Source of the DNA: a virus
DNA length: 64,000 nt
Virus record (IMG/VR): IMGVR_UViG_3300031551_000001
Location: 17,886-81,885 of that record
Strand: one strand, 5' to 3'
Each line of letters opens with the position of its first letter. Position 1 is the first letter of the stretch. Below are positions 52,311 to 59,496 of the stretch, one piece after another. Made by a program: the position numbers and the translations under genes. The notes under the pieces are model-generated. The model made no database searches. It was not told the DNA's origin and worked only from the letters and a program-made list of their open reading frames with translations.

Positions 52311-53567
52311 ATGTTCACTTCGCTGATAATAAAAATAAAATTAGCGGTATTATTTTTTTTAATATTTTCTTTTTGTCATGCACAAATAGAAACTCTTACA
52401 TTACAATTACCCAAAGACACAATAAAGACAACATCTTCATCTTTGTCGGCACTTATACTTAGTCATGATAAGGTATATGATTTATACAATGATTATGCAG
52501 ATGCTTTGTTTGCAAGAATGGATGTACAGCCAACAGATGAAAGAAAGCGATTAATTTCAAATATGATTGATTCATTACAACTATATTCTATATGGGATAG
52601 TCTTGACATTTTTTATATGTTAGCATCTTATGATGAACAGTCTTCATTATTAAACTGGGTAAGTACTTCATTTAATGCTATAGCATATAATAATCCAGAA
52701 TTTTCAATAGACACGGGTTGGACTGGCAATGGTTCAAACACATATATAAATACAAATTATACTCCGTCAACTGATGCTGTTCATTATAAATTAAATAATG
52801 GAACAATTGGTTGTTATGTTAATAGTAATGAATTGGTAGATAATAAAGCTTTATTTGGAATTAAGGACGGTGTGGCAGGATATGTTGGTGTTTTAGTTAG
52901 AACTTCACCAACTGTTTTTGAAACATATATTAACTCAATAAGCGTAGCGTATTACAATCATGATAGTTATATAACAGGCATGGTGACGCTTAAAAGAAGT
53001 TCTGCGACATCTGTAACAATATATAAAAATCAATTGTATCTAACGGGTAATAATATTCCATCAACAATATTACCAGTTGGAGACGTATATTTATTAACAA
53101 TGAATAATTATGCAGGTAGATTTACAACAAATACATTATCGTCATTTTATATAGCTGGGGGGCTTAGTCATACACAAATTTTAAAATTACATGAATTAAC
53201 AGAGTGGTATTTAGATGAATTAGGAAGCGGGATGGCTTATATGGGTGATGACTCTAATGAATTTTTAGAATTTATGGATAACTTTTACACAGATAACGCT
53301 CCAATTTCAAATATTAGTTATGATATACATTTATTAGGACATTTATATGATGGATGGAGAAATCAAATTGGGAATAAATTATATGATTTATGGCAGTTAA
53401 TAGACTACATTCAATCAAAAAACATTGACATAATTGATTTAGAAACTGGATACGATATTTATAAAAACAAAGAAGAATATGGAGATTATACTATGGGTTA
53501 TCCTTATTATCCATATTATGTAGTAGGTGCAGATAGTTGTGTAAAATTTAGACCAATAATAGAATAA
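52311..53567 (+). CDS. Exported tail-type protein, 418 residues
   Basis: The ATG at 52311 (MFTSLIIKIKLAVLFFLIFSFCHAQ) gives a good signal peptide, while an upstream ATG would add a polar stretch overlapping the previous gene. Mature residues show a LamG-like/beta-sandwich pattern (WTGNGSNTYINTNYTPS, TIYKNQLYLTGNNIP, FYIAGGLSHTQILKL), common in fibre-like proteins of Bacteroidota phages. It ends in a Tyr-rich segment (YYPYYVVG). Function unknown. Confidence 0.6.
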   Translation: MFTSLIIKIKLAVLFFLIFSFCHAQIETLTLQLPKDTIKTTSSSLSALILSHDKVYDLYNDYADALFARMDVQPTDERKRLISNMIDSLQLYSIWDSLDIFYMLASYDEQSSLLNWVSTSFNAIAYNNPEFSIDTGWTGNGSNTYINTNYTPSTDAVHYKLNNGTIGCYVNSNELVDNKALFGIKDGVAGYVGVLVRTSPTVFETYINSISVAYYNHDSYITGMVTLKRSSATSVTIYKNQLYLTGNNIPSTILPVGDVYLLTMNNYAGRFTTNTLSSFYIAGGLSHTQILKLHELTEWYLDELGSGMAYMGDDSNEFLEFMDNFYTDNAPISNISYDIHLLGHLYDGWRNQIGNKLYDLWQLIDYIQSKNIDIIDLETGYDIYKNKEEYGDYTMGYPYYPYYVVGADSCVKFRPIIE

Positions 53568-53568
53568 A

Positions 53569-53727
53569 ATGACTTTTGACGGAATACTACCAATACTATT
53601 AATAATAATCTGGCTTGCCGGTCAGGGAATATTTTTAATGAAATATAAAGGAAGAAAGATTTTTGTTAAATGGTTGCCTACGATTATAATAGGAGGATTG
53701 TTTTTAACCTGGTTAATCCTTTATTAA
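53569..53727 (+). CDS. Small two-helix membrane protein (holin-like)
   Basis: The 52-residue ORF starts one base after the previous stop. It has two hydrophobic helices (ILPILLIIIWLAGQGIF and WLPTIIIGGLFLTWLIL) joined by a basic loop (KYKGRK). With the following coiled-coil membrane protein, the lipoprotein-like gene and the endolysin, it forms a likely lysis cluster. Holin is inferred from topology and position. Confidence 0.5.
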   Translation: MTFDGILPILLIIIWLAGQGIFLMKYKGRKIFVKWLPTIIIGGLFLTWLILY

Positions 53728-53765
53728 ATCGCCGGATATATTGATATAACTAAATAAAATTTAAA

Positions 53766-54062
53766 ATGAGAGAAGAAGAAATTAGCAAAAGAATACATGA
53801 TGAGGTAGACAGGCAAATAACCTCCTCTCTGAAGCGCATAAGAAAATTGTATAACACCATAATATCTATTTTAGGCGGAATTATTGTTATTTACACTTTC
53901 ACGCTGGTATGGATAATGGGCAACCAGAAAAGTACCATAGAATCTAATACCGAAGCCATTAAAAGAATGGATCATACCCTCGAAAAAGTAAACGACAATT
54001 TACTTGATCAGGCAACAATTAATGGACAATTATTGAAAAATATAGAAAATGAAAATAAATAA
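53766..54062 (+). CDS. Membrane-anchored coiled-coil protein (i-spanin or holin-like)
   Basis: 98 residues with one membrane helix (about 28-53, LYNTIISILGGIIVIYTFTLVWIM) and coiled coils before and after (KSTIESNTEAIKRMDHTLEKV). It overlaps the small next gene by 14 bases in another frame. The overlapping order fits inner-membrane spanin plus outer-membrane lipoprotein, or a holin/regulator. It lies in the lysis cluster, three genes before the endolysin. Confidence 0.5.
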   Translation: MREEEISKRIHDEVDRQITSSLKRIRKLYNTIISILGGIIVIYTFTLVWIMGNQKSTIESNTEAIKRMDHTLEKVNDNLLDQATINGQLLKNIENENK

Positions 54063-54237
54063 GATTTTATTTGTCATCATAATTGTTTTATCGTTGTTCT
54101 TTTTGTGTGGTGATAAGGATACAACAAATGTATACGTTAAGCTAAACAAGCAAGCCATATCAAGGCTTGACTCTATTAATAAGCTAAACAAACAATATAT
54201 TTATAGACTTGATTCGATTAACTCAATTAAAAAATGA
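54049..54237 (+). CDS. Small lipoprotein-like protein with tandem repeat (o-spanin candidate)
   Basis: The 62-residue protein starts with hydrophobic NKILFVIIIVLSLFFLCGD, a signal peptide with a Cys at the expected cleavage point, though the residues before it (FFL) are not a classic lipobox. The rest holds a tandem repeat KLNKQAISRLDSIN / KLNKQYIYRLDSIN. It overlaps the upstream gene by 14 bases and the endolysin by 4 bases. An o-spanin is the best guess. Confidence 0.5.
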   Translation: MKINKILFVIIIVLSLFFLCGDKDTTNVYVKLNKQAISRLDSINKLNKQYIYRLDSINSIKK

Positions 54238-54671
54238 ATAGTAAAATTTTAGAAATAGCATTTTCTCAGTATGGAATTACTGAAATTAAAGGGAGTGAAC
54301 ATAACCCGGAAGTGTTAAAATATTTCCAAGATATAGGCCATGAATGGGTAAAAGATGATGAAACTGCTTGGTGTAGTGCATTTGCAAATTGGGTGGCGAT
54401 GAAAGCAGGGTGTGAAAGATCAAAAAAACTCAACGCACGAAGTTGGCTTGATGTTGGAGAAAATATATATCATCCTATGCTTGGTGATATTGTTGTTTTA
54501 TGGCGCGATGATATAACTTCATGGAAAGGTCATGTTGCTTTTTATATCAATTACATTAAAGATGAAAAATACATTTATCTGCTTGGAGGGAATCAAGGAA
54601 ATAAAGTATGTATTCAAGCTTATCCTATAGGGAGAGTAATTTCTTATAAAAGATTAGCTCCTATTCGGTGA
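54234..54671 (+). CDS. Endolysin (CHAP/NlpC-P60-like amidase or peptidase)
   Basis: The 145-residue protein has ILEIAFSQYGITEIKGSEHNPEVLKYF, the start of the TIGR02594 family of small lysins. The active-site Cys is Cys47 in TAWCSAFANWVA and the His is His100 in GHVAFYIN, followed by YLLGGNQGNKVCI, the standard order of NlpC/P60 or CHAP peptidases. There is no signal peptide, so it needs the holin for release. It cuts peptidoglycan peptides at lysis. It ends the late cluster. Confidence 0.88.
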   Translation: MNSKILEIAFSQYGITEIKGSEHNPEVLKYFQDIGHEWVKDDETAWCSAFANWVAMKAGCERSKKLNARSWLDVGENIYHPMLGDIVVLWRDDITSWKGHVAFYINYIKDEKYIYLLGGNQGNKVCIQAYPIGRVISYKRLAPIR

Positions 54672-54739
54672 GAAAAGGTGTTTTCTGCATATAAAAGAGA
54701 AATATAGGGAAGTTTATGGTTAAGGAATAGGGATAAAAA

Positions 54740-54864
54740 TTATTCATTTAAATTTAAAATCCGACTAACTTTTTGAAGTGCTTCACGTTGTGCATCATTC
54801 CAAATAATCTTACCAACTTCTTTTGATGTATTATAAGCATCAAACCATTCTTCATTTATATAAC
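54740..54864 (-). pseudogene. C-terminal part of a small gene split by the IS605 element
   Basis: In the minus direction this piece reads YINEEWFDAYNTS and then KEVGKIIWNDAQREALQ, ending in NLNE and a stop. The matching 5' part is on the far side of the insertion (57008-57026, MKYDEYC). Joining them at the element ends keeps the frame and gives a protein of about 47-49 residues. So the IS interrupted a small gene; the function is unknown. Confidence 0.5.
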
Positions 54865-54914
54865 GGAGCGTAAAACCCAAAAATCTTTAGTTTTTGGGAT
54901 GTAAGCGACAAATA

Positions 54915-55325
54915 TTAACCCTGAGAAAGGATATAATCACGAATAGTATCTGGTGATGCTTCGCCAATAGAACATACAAAATAACCATCAGACCAAAAAG
55001 TATGTTCTTTCCAAAAGTTCTTTGACAAAATTGGATTGTGCTTTTGCCAAATTGCAATAGTAGATTCTTGCTTTAGTTTGCGGACTATCGAAGTAATTGA
55101 GAGACGAGGAATATAGCGAATTAGAAAGTGTATATGATCATTATCTCTTTCCATTACTTCAATTTCAAAATCTGACTTATCAGTAATAGATTGAAGGATT
55201 GCCTTCATATCATCATTTAACTGACCGATAAGTAACTGTTTGCGATATTTACAAACAAAGATTAAATGACATTTGAGGTAATGTTTTGAGCGATTGGTGC
55301 TGATGTAATTGTTTTTCTTTGACAT
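54915..55325 (-). CDS. tnpA: IS200/IS605 transposase TnpA (Y1 HUH family)
   Basis: I start at the ATG at 55325 (MSKKNNYISTNRSKHYLKCH, 136 residues), the normal length for TnpA; the frame is open further upstream but with unrelated residues. HIHFLIRY carries the HUH metal motif (His-Ile-His). TIRDYILSQG at the C-terminus holds the catalytic Tyr (Y1). The enzyme cuts and joins single-stranded DNA at the two hairpin ends during lagging-strand synthesis. All catalytic residues look intact. Confidence 0.93.
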   Translation of the reverse strand: MSKKNNYISTNRSKHYLKCHLIFVCKYRKQLLIGQLNDDMKAILQSITDKSDFEIEVMERDNDHIHFLIRYIPRLSITSIVRKLKQESTIAIWQKHNPILSKNFWKEHTFWSDGYFVCSIGEASPDTIRDYILSQG

Positions 55326-55459
55326 AGTAGTGAAGTTTTTTGTGAAATGGGTGTGGAATATCATTAAAAATGCAATTTTAGTTGAAAACAAGTAACTTGC
55401 CCTATGGGACTTTCGTACTATTATTGTACTTTTGTAATGAGAAAATAACACTCAGTGAT

Positions 55460-55633
55460 ATGAAAGATAAGGATATCAAGCAGTTAATAAAATTAGCACA
55501 AAGATTAAATAAGGATATCTCAAAAAGATCTGCTATGAACTCTTTAGTGTCGGCTGGTATCTTAACCAAAGATGGAGAATTCACAAAACCTTATCATGAA
55601 CTCAAGGGTATTGTAGTTGAATCTAACTCTTAA
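55460..55633 (+). CDS. Small cargo ORF in IS605 (antitoxin-like), 57 residues
   Basis: MKDKDIKQLIKLAQRLNKDI is followed by NSLVSAGILTKDGEFTKPY. I recall similar short proteins encoded before FHGCD-type partner genes in Bacteroidota, but cannot check. A TACTTTTG box (55427-55434) lies 26 bp upstream. Its stop overlaps the next ATG (TAATG), a toxin-antitoxin-like coupling. It may be IS cargo or an IS accessory protein. Confidence 0.5.
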   Translation: MKDKDIKQLIKLAQRLNKDISKRSAMNSLVSAGILTKDGEFTKPYHELKGIVVESNS

Positions 55634-55785
55634 TGTATTATCACAGAAATAACTTGCTAATTGGTTTTCACGGTTGTGATGCAAAGACAAGAGATGCATT
55701 CTTAACTAATCCTAATAAAATTAAAAAAAGTGAATGTTTCTCAAAGAATATGGAAATATTTACAAAAAACGTAACGATGGTATAA
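55633..55785 (+). pseudogene. Truncated toxin-like ORF in IS605 (FHGCD type), 50 residues
   Basis: The ORF starts inside the stop of the small ORF before it and reads MYYHRNNLLIGFHGCDAKTR followed by NPNKIKKSE. From memory this resembles the first 35 residues of a larger Bacteroidota family with GFHGCD...WLG..YFWEN, probably a toxin-like enzyme. Here the sequence loses that pattern after KKSE and ends, so the catalytic part is missing. It looks like a degraded partner of the antitoxin-like gene. Confidence 0.4.
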
Positions 55786-55795
55786 AAATAATTAT

Positions 55796-55803
55796 TATCT
55801 TTG
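55796..55803 (+). promoter_or_regulatory. Promoter box TATCTTTG before the second tnpB
   Basis: TATCTTTG lies 5 bases before the GTG start of tnpB, the same geometry as at the first tnpB (16421). Confidence 0.5.
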
Positions 55804-55808
55804 CACAA

Positions 55809-57002
55809 GTGAAAACAATACATCGCACATATCGCTTTGCAATAATACCAAATCAGGAGCAACAAATCCTGTTGAGTAAACATTTTGGTTGTGTTAGATG
55901 GGCTTACAATCATTTTCTCAACGAGAGGAAAGAGCAGTATGAGTTGAGTAAAAAATCAGACAATTACTATGAACAAGCTGCAACACTAACGGAATTAAAG
56001 AAGAAAGAAGAAACTATCTGGCTGAAAGAAGTGAATAGTCAAACTCTACAATTTGCTTTAAGGAGTTTAGATACTGCTTATGTAAATTTCTTTCGTGGTA
56101 ATGCTAAGTTTCCGCGATTTAAAAGCAGGAGAGATAAAAACACATTTACCGTTCCTCAATTTGTAACAGTTGAAAAAGATATATTGTATATCCCAAAATT
56201 CAAAGACGGAATTAAAATTAATCTTCACAGGGAAATAAAAGGCGAAGTAAAGCATTGCACTATAAGTAAATCACCAACAGACAAATATTTTGTTTCAATA
56301 CTTTGTGAAACTCAATATGAACCGAAACAGAAAACAGGAAAAGAAATTGGAATAGATTTGGGATTAAAAGATTTTGTAATTACTTCGGATGGAATTAAAT
56401 TTAAAAATAATCGTTACACAAAACACCATGAACGTGCTTTAGCAAAAGCACAAAAACACCTTTCTCGTAAAACTAAAGGCAGTAATCGGTATGAAAACCA
56501 AAGACTGAAAGTTGCCTTGTTGCATGAGAAAACAGCCAATTCAAGATTAGACAATTTACACAAAGTAAGTTCTCAAATCATTTTTGATAATGATGTAATT
56601 TGTTTAGAAGATTTACACATTAAAGGAATGATTAAAAACCATAAACTTGCCAAACACATATCGGATGCAAGTTGGGGAACATTTGTGAGATTGTTGGAAT
56701 ACAAAGCTGACTGGAATGATAAGCGAGTGGTAAAAATAAATCGCTTCTTTCCATCTTCTAAAACCTGTGGTTCTTGTGGTTGGATAAATCAAAATTTGAA
56801 CCTTTCTGATAGAGAATGGATTTGCAAGTGTGGAATAACCCACGACAGGGATTTAAACGCTGCAAGAAACATCTTAAAGGAAGGACAAAAAATAATCGGG
56901 ACGGAACTTTCCGATTACACGCTTCGAGGCAAAAATCAGACTTCTGCAAAGAAGCACAAGCCAATGAAAAGCGAAGCCCATTTGTCTTTAGCAAATGGGT
57001 AG
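55809..57002 (+). CDS. tnpB: TnpB RNA-guided nuclease of the IS605 element
   Basis: The GTG at 55809 gives VKTIHRTYRFAIIPNQEQQI, the normal TnpB start; an ATG further upstream would add unrelated residues and would lie before the promoter box. At 397 residues it has IGIDLGLK (Asp near 182), ICLEDLHIKG (Glu near 266), CGSCGW...CKCG zinc ribbon and HDRDLNAARNI (last Asp near 346), so the RuvC triad is complete. The frame ends at the base of the right-end hairpin (SLANG, TAG), so the guide RNA scaffold overlaps the gene end. The guide would be drawn from the flank of the interrupted small gene. Confidence 0.92.
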   Translation: MKTIHRTYRFAIIPNQEQQILLSKHFGCVRWAYNHFLNERKEQYELSKKSDNYYEQAATLTELKKKEETIWLKEVNSQTLQFALRSLDTAYVNFFRGNAKFPRFKSRRDKNTFTVPQFVTVEKDILYIPKFKDGIKINLHREIKGEVKHCTISKSPTDKYFVSILCETQYEPKQKTGKEIGIDLGLKDFVITSDGIKFKNNRYTKHHERALAKAQKHLSRKTKGSNRYENQRLKVALLHEKTANSRLDNLHKVSSQIIFDNDVICLEDLHIKGMIKNHKLAKHISDASWGTFVRLLEYKADWNDKRVVKINRFFPSSKTCGSCGWINQNLNLSDREWICKCGITHDRDLNAARNILKEGQKIIGTELSDYTLRGKNQTSAKKHKPMKSEAHLSLANG

Positions 57003-57084
57003 TTCACAATATTCATCATACTTCATAATTCCTATTTTAAGTTAATATAGTATATCCTATAAATAATAAAATAAAATACTTGTA

Positions 57085-57306
57085 TCAAAATATAATTTTA
57101 AGTTCAGTTAATCTAATTGCCATTTGATATTCTGGTACTTTAAATCTTTTAGCAAGTAATTTTATCAGATTTTCAGTAGTTAGTATTTTTTGAGTCTTTA
57201 ATTTTTCAATTTCAGGTATTAAAAACTTTTCTGGTATCAATAAGCATCTAACAAAATAATTAGCTTCTTTGTCTTGTCTTATGTTTTTTTGTGTTGGATA
57301 TCCCAT
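57085..57306 (-). pseudogene. ImmA/IrrE C-terminal remnant, 73 residues
   Basis: I start at the ATG at 57306 (MGYPTQKNIRQDKEANYFVRC). The EANYFVRCLLIPEKF segment and the end (LAKRFKVPEYQMAIRLTELKI) match the region following the HExxH zinc site of ImmA/IrrE peptidases (EANxFAxxLLMP, then LAKxFxVSxxAMxxRLxxL). The metal-binding half is missing and there is no in-frame sequence for it upstream. Could be a decayed anti-repressor peptidase or a small DNA-binding-like leftover. Confidence 0.55.
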
Positions 57307-57334
57307 TTTTAAAAACTTTAAACAATAGCGCAAT

Positions 57335-57541
57335 TTACCTTGGATCGTATTGATACCCCTGCGCACTAATCCATTCATTCATCTCTTTTTCTGTATCAAA
57401 TATTTTAACCAAACTTTTAAACTCAGCAGTTATACTTCTGCTTTTTATGTATTTTATAACAAAATATTTTTCACCTTCATCTATTATAATACCTTGTGAA
57501 TCTTTATATCCAATTCCAAATGCAACAAATTTTCCTATCAT
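57335..57541 (-). CDS. Hypothetical protein, 68 residues
   Basis: A small protein (MIGKFVAFGIGYKDSQGIIIDEGEKYFVIKY), probably beta-rich, with a C-terminal KEMNEWISAQGYQYD. It ends 28 bases before the ImmA-like ORF starts. No family is recognised. Confidence 0.5.
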   Translation of the reverse strand: MIGKFVAFGIGYKDSQGIIIDEGEKYFVIKYIKSRSITAEFKSLVKIFDTEKEMNEWISAQGYQYDPR

Positions 57542-57607
57542 ATTTAATTATTTATTTAAAGTAGATAGCACCAATACCGCATCTAGCGGTCAGGTGCGAC
57601 TAGTTTG

Positions 57608-57862
57608 CTAATATCTTTTTTTAAAATCTTCTGCTTTTTTAAGTTCACTACCATTAAGCAAATATGGATTTATTTCGTCACCGCAAACTTCCTTCATAAC
57701 TTTGTTGGTGCTATCAGTTTTTGGTTGATCCGGTTCATTCGGATAAACTGATTTAATAGCTGCATTCCAACCAATACTAAATGCTTGAATGTCTGCACTT
57801 GTTATATTTGGATATTGATTTTTAAAATCAATTAATCCTTTTTCAAGTGTTTTTATTTTCAT
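57608..57862 (-). CDS. Hypothetical protein, 84 residues
   Basis: The N-terminal part (LIDFKNQYPNITSADIQAFSIGWNAAIKS) looks like short phage proteins carrying a FxxGWNAA helix. The end is acidic and charged. A TAnnTTTG box on the minus strand lies at 57894-57901. No role is known. Confidence 0.55.
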   Translation of the reverse strand: MKIKTLEKGLIDFKNQYPNITSADIQAFSIGWNAAIKSVYPNEPDQPKTDSTNKVMKEVCGDEINPYLLNGSELKKAEDFKKRY

Positions 57863-57893
57863 GCTGAATAATATTATTTATTGTTTACAAAGA

Positions 57894-57901
57894 CAAATAT
57901 A
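57894..57901 (-). promoter_or_regulatory. Promoter box TATATTTG (minus) of a divergent pair
   Basis: Minus-strand TATATTTG lies 32 bp before the ATG at 57862. With the plus-strand TATCTTTG at 57966-57973 it forms a divergent promoter pair in a 138-bp gap. Confidence 0.5.
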
Positions 57902-57965
57902 AACATATTATCCAACAATACAAAAAAAATGAGATTAATTTTCAGATTTTATCAATAATTATGTA

Positions 57966-57973
57966 TATCTTTG
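57966..57973 (+). promoter_or_regulatory. Promoter box TATCTTTG before the phosphoesterase gene
   Basis: TATCTTTG lies 28 bp before the ATG at 58001 and matches the boxes in front of scaffold and tnpB genes. Confidence 0.55.
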
Positions 57974-58000
57974 AGTCCATATTCATCAAAATAAGAAAAT

Positions 58001-58978
58001 ATGGCAATTTTAGGAGATATTGTTAAGAATTATCTCAGGAAATACCCCAATACATATTCAAGGAGCATAGCAATAAAACTCTACAAAGAAAATCCTGATG
58101 TATTTAAATCAATAGAACATGCAAGAGAAATTGTGAGATATTACAGGCACTCACATGGTAAGCACGATAGAAAAAAAATAGCAACAGATGAATTTGCAAA
58201 TCAGAACCCATATAATTTACCATACAGCGATGAAACTGATTACATACCTTATGTTTTGCCTAAATCCCAAGATAAAATACTTTTAATTTCGGATATGCAC
58301 GTACCATATCATTCTATAAGTGCGTTAACAGCTTGTTTCGATTGGGCGAAAAAAAGAGAGATAAATACAATTTTTATAAACGGGGATCTTATAGATTGTC
58401 ATGAGCTATCTTTTTTTATAAAAGACCCAAGAAAAAGAGATTTTATTGAAGAGCTTGATATTGCTAAAGCTTTTTTAGATGCTTTAAGGGAAGCGTTTCC
58501 ATCATGCCGTATATATTATAAGGAAGGGAATCATGAATACAGATTACAGAGATATTTCAGGGTACATGCTCCGGCTTTATTTGATACAGGAGAATATCAC
58601 TTGCCAAACTTGCTACATCTTGGTGCAAGAAAGATAGAATGGATACAGGACAAGAGAGTTATAAAGGCAGGACATTTAAGTATTCTGCACGGGCATGAAT
58701 TTGGTAAAATGTTCGGAACAGTCAATCCAGCTCGTTCTGTATTTCTAAAAGCGAAAGAGTCTACTATAATAGGAGACAGACACCAGACAAGCGAACATTC
58801 AGAACCAACTTTAAGTGGAGAACTTGTTACTTGTTGGAGTACTGGGTGTTTAAGTGAACTTCATCCTGAATATATGCCGATAAACAAATGGAATCATGGA
58901 TTCGCCAGAATTATAGTAAACAAAGACAAATCATTCAGATTAACAAATATACGAATAGACAACGGTAAAGTATATTAA
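58001..58978 (+). CDS. Calcineurin-like metallophosphoesterase with N-terminal helical domain
   Basis: The 325-residue protein begins with a helical region (ILGDIVKNYLRKYPNTYSRSIAIKLY), likely a DNA-binding or protein-binding helix-turn-helix. From about residue 86 it has the phosphoesterase order LISDMHVPYHS, FINGDLIDCHELS, YKEGNHEYRLQRYF, and ILHGHEFGKMF, giving the two-metal site. Similar proteins occur in many phages beside DNA genes. A nuclease or phosphodiesterase role is possible. It has its own promoter box. Confidence 0.8.
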   Translation: MAILGDIVKNYLRKYPNTYSRSIAIKLYKENPDVFKSIEHAREIVRYYRHSHGKHDRKKIATDEFANQNPYNLPYSDETDYIPYVLPKSQDKILLISDMHVPYHSISALTACFDWAKKREINTIFINGDLIDCHELSFFIKDPRKRDFIEELDIAKAFLDALREAFPSCRIYYKEGNHEYRLQRYFRVHAPALFDTGEYHLPNLLHLGARKIEWIQDKRVIKAGHLSILHGHEFGKMFGTVNPARSVFLKAKESTIIGDRHQTSEHSEPTLSGELVTCWSTGCLSELHPEYMPINKWNHGFARIIVNKDKSFRLTNIRIDNGKVY

Positions 58979-58989
58979 ATGATTTTTTG

Positions 58990-58997
58990 TATTTTTG
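58990..58997 (+). promoter_or_regulatory. Promoter box TATTTTTG before the 87-residue membrane gene
   Basis: TATTTTTG (TAnnTTTG) lies 14 bp before the ATG at 59012 and after the stop of the phosphoesterase gene. Confidence 0.45.
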
Positions 58998-59011
58998 TAA
59001 AAAATAGGGTT

Positions 59012-59275
59012 ATGACGGTATTACAAAAATCAAAGTCAATAGCCAAGTGGATAGGGAATGAGGCAATTGATAGGGTTGATCCTAGAACCACTGGGTCCAA
59101 ATGGAAGAAAGTACGTAATTGGGTTGGCATAGGCTCATCTGTTCTCCTTTTATTGGTATCTCCTATATGCCCATTTGCTCTTCCTGCCGGAATAGCATCA
59201 TGGATAACATTTGTAGGTTCAGCGGGAGTTATAGTAGCCGGAGGTGCTCATTTAGATAAATCTGGTAAGAAATAA
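59012..59275 (+). CDS. Small membrane protein, 87 residues
   Basis: The ATG at 59012 (MTVLQKSKSIAKWIGNEAID) fits the promoter-like box upstream. Two hydrophobic segments follow a basic region: VGIGSSVLLLLVSPICPFAL and IASWITFVGSAGVIVAGG. This resembles a small holin, but the endolysin is 4 kb away, so the role is open. Confidence 0.5.
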   Translation: MTVLQKSKSIAKWIGNEAIDRVDPRTTGSKWKKVRNWVGIGSSVLLLLVSPICPFALPAGIASWITFVGSAGVIVAGGAHLDKSGKK

Positions 59276-59290
59276 CGTATCGCTTAAACT

Positions 59291-59419
59291 ATGGAAGCAC
59301 CAGTTAGTTATTTAATGCGGAAAATACTATCCGATAAAAATACATCAGACAAATTGTTTGAAAAAATATTAAACAAACCAGAGGAAGTAGAATCATTAGA
59401 GGAGAAAGAAAGCATTTGA
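59291..59419 (+). CDS. MEAP microprotein, 42 residues
   Basis: The ORF starts with MEAPVSYLMRKILSDKNTSD and has KLFEKILNKP. The N-terminus of the 127-residue protein at 18802 carries the same MEAPxxYxMxKxL and a matching FxxKI at equal spacing. An ATG 15 bp after the previous stop and a bidirectional terminator just downstream support a real gene. It is probably an uncharacterised phage microprotein. Confidence 0.5.
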   Translation: MEAPVSYLMRKILSDKNTSDKLFEKILNKPEEVESLEEKESI

Positions 59420-59438
59420 ACAAATGGACATTAAAAAA

Positions 59439-59469
59439 CCCCACCTCATTAAATTGAGTGTGGGGTTTT
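59439..59469. terminator. Bidirectional terminator
   Basis: CCCCAC-CTCA-ttaaat-TGAG-TGTGGGG with A6 on the left and T4 on the right, between convergent genes at 59291 (plus) and 59497 (minus). Confidence 0.75.
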
Positions 59470-59496
59470 CTATTTATGGGCTTCCCACCATACGTA

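Larger units (their letters stand above)
54865..57007. mobile_element. IS605-type element with tnpA, tnpB and two small cargo ORFs
   Basis: tnpA (minus) and tnpB (plus) diverge, as in IS605. Near the left end lies the hairpin CCCAAAAA-tctttag-TTTTTGGG (54876-54898); near the right end CCCATTTG-tctttag-CAAATGGG (56977-56999). Both stems are 8 bp and the loops are identical, as expected for the two subterminal palindromes bound by TnpA. Ends are placed by rejoining the split gene and are accurate to about six bases. Between tnpA and tnpB lie about 480 bp carrying two small overlapping ORFs. Single-strand insertion without target duplication is expected. Confidence 0.8.

Noticed and set aside
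54671-54686. AGAAAA-ggtg-TTTTCT hairpin after the endolysin as a terminator
   Set aside because: The stem has no GC pairs beyond two and no T-run follows; no clear terminator ends the late cluster.
57541-57607. Possible tRNA or small RNA in the gap
   Set aside because: No cloverleaf or terminator pattern could be built; nothing supports an RNA gene.
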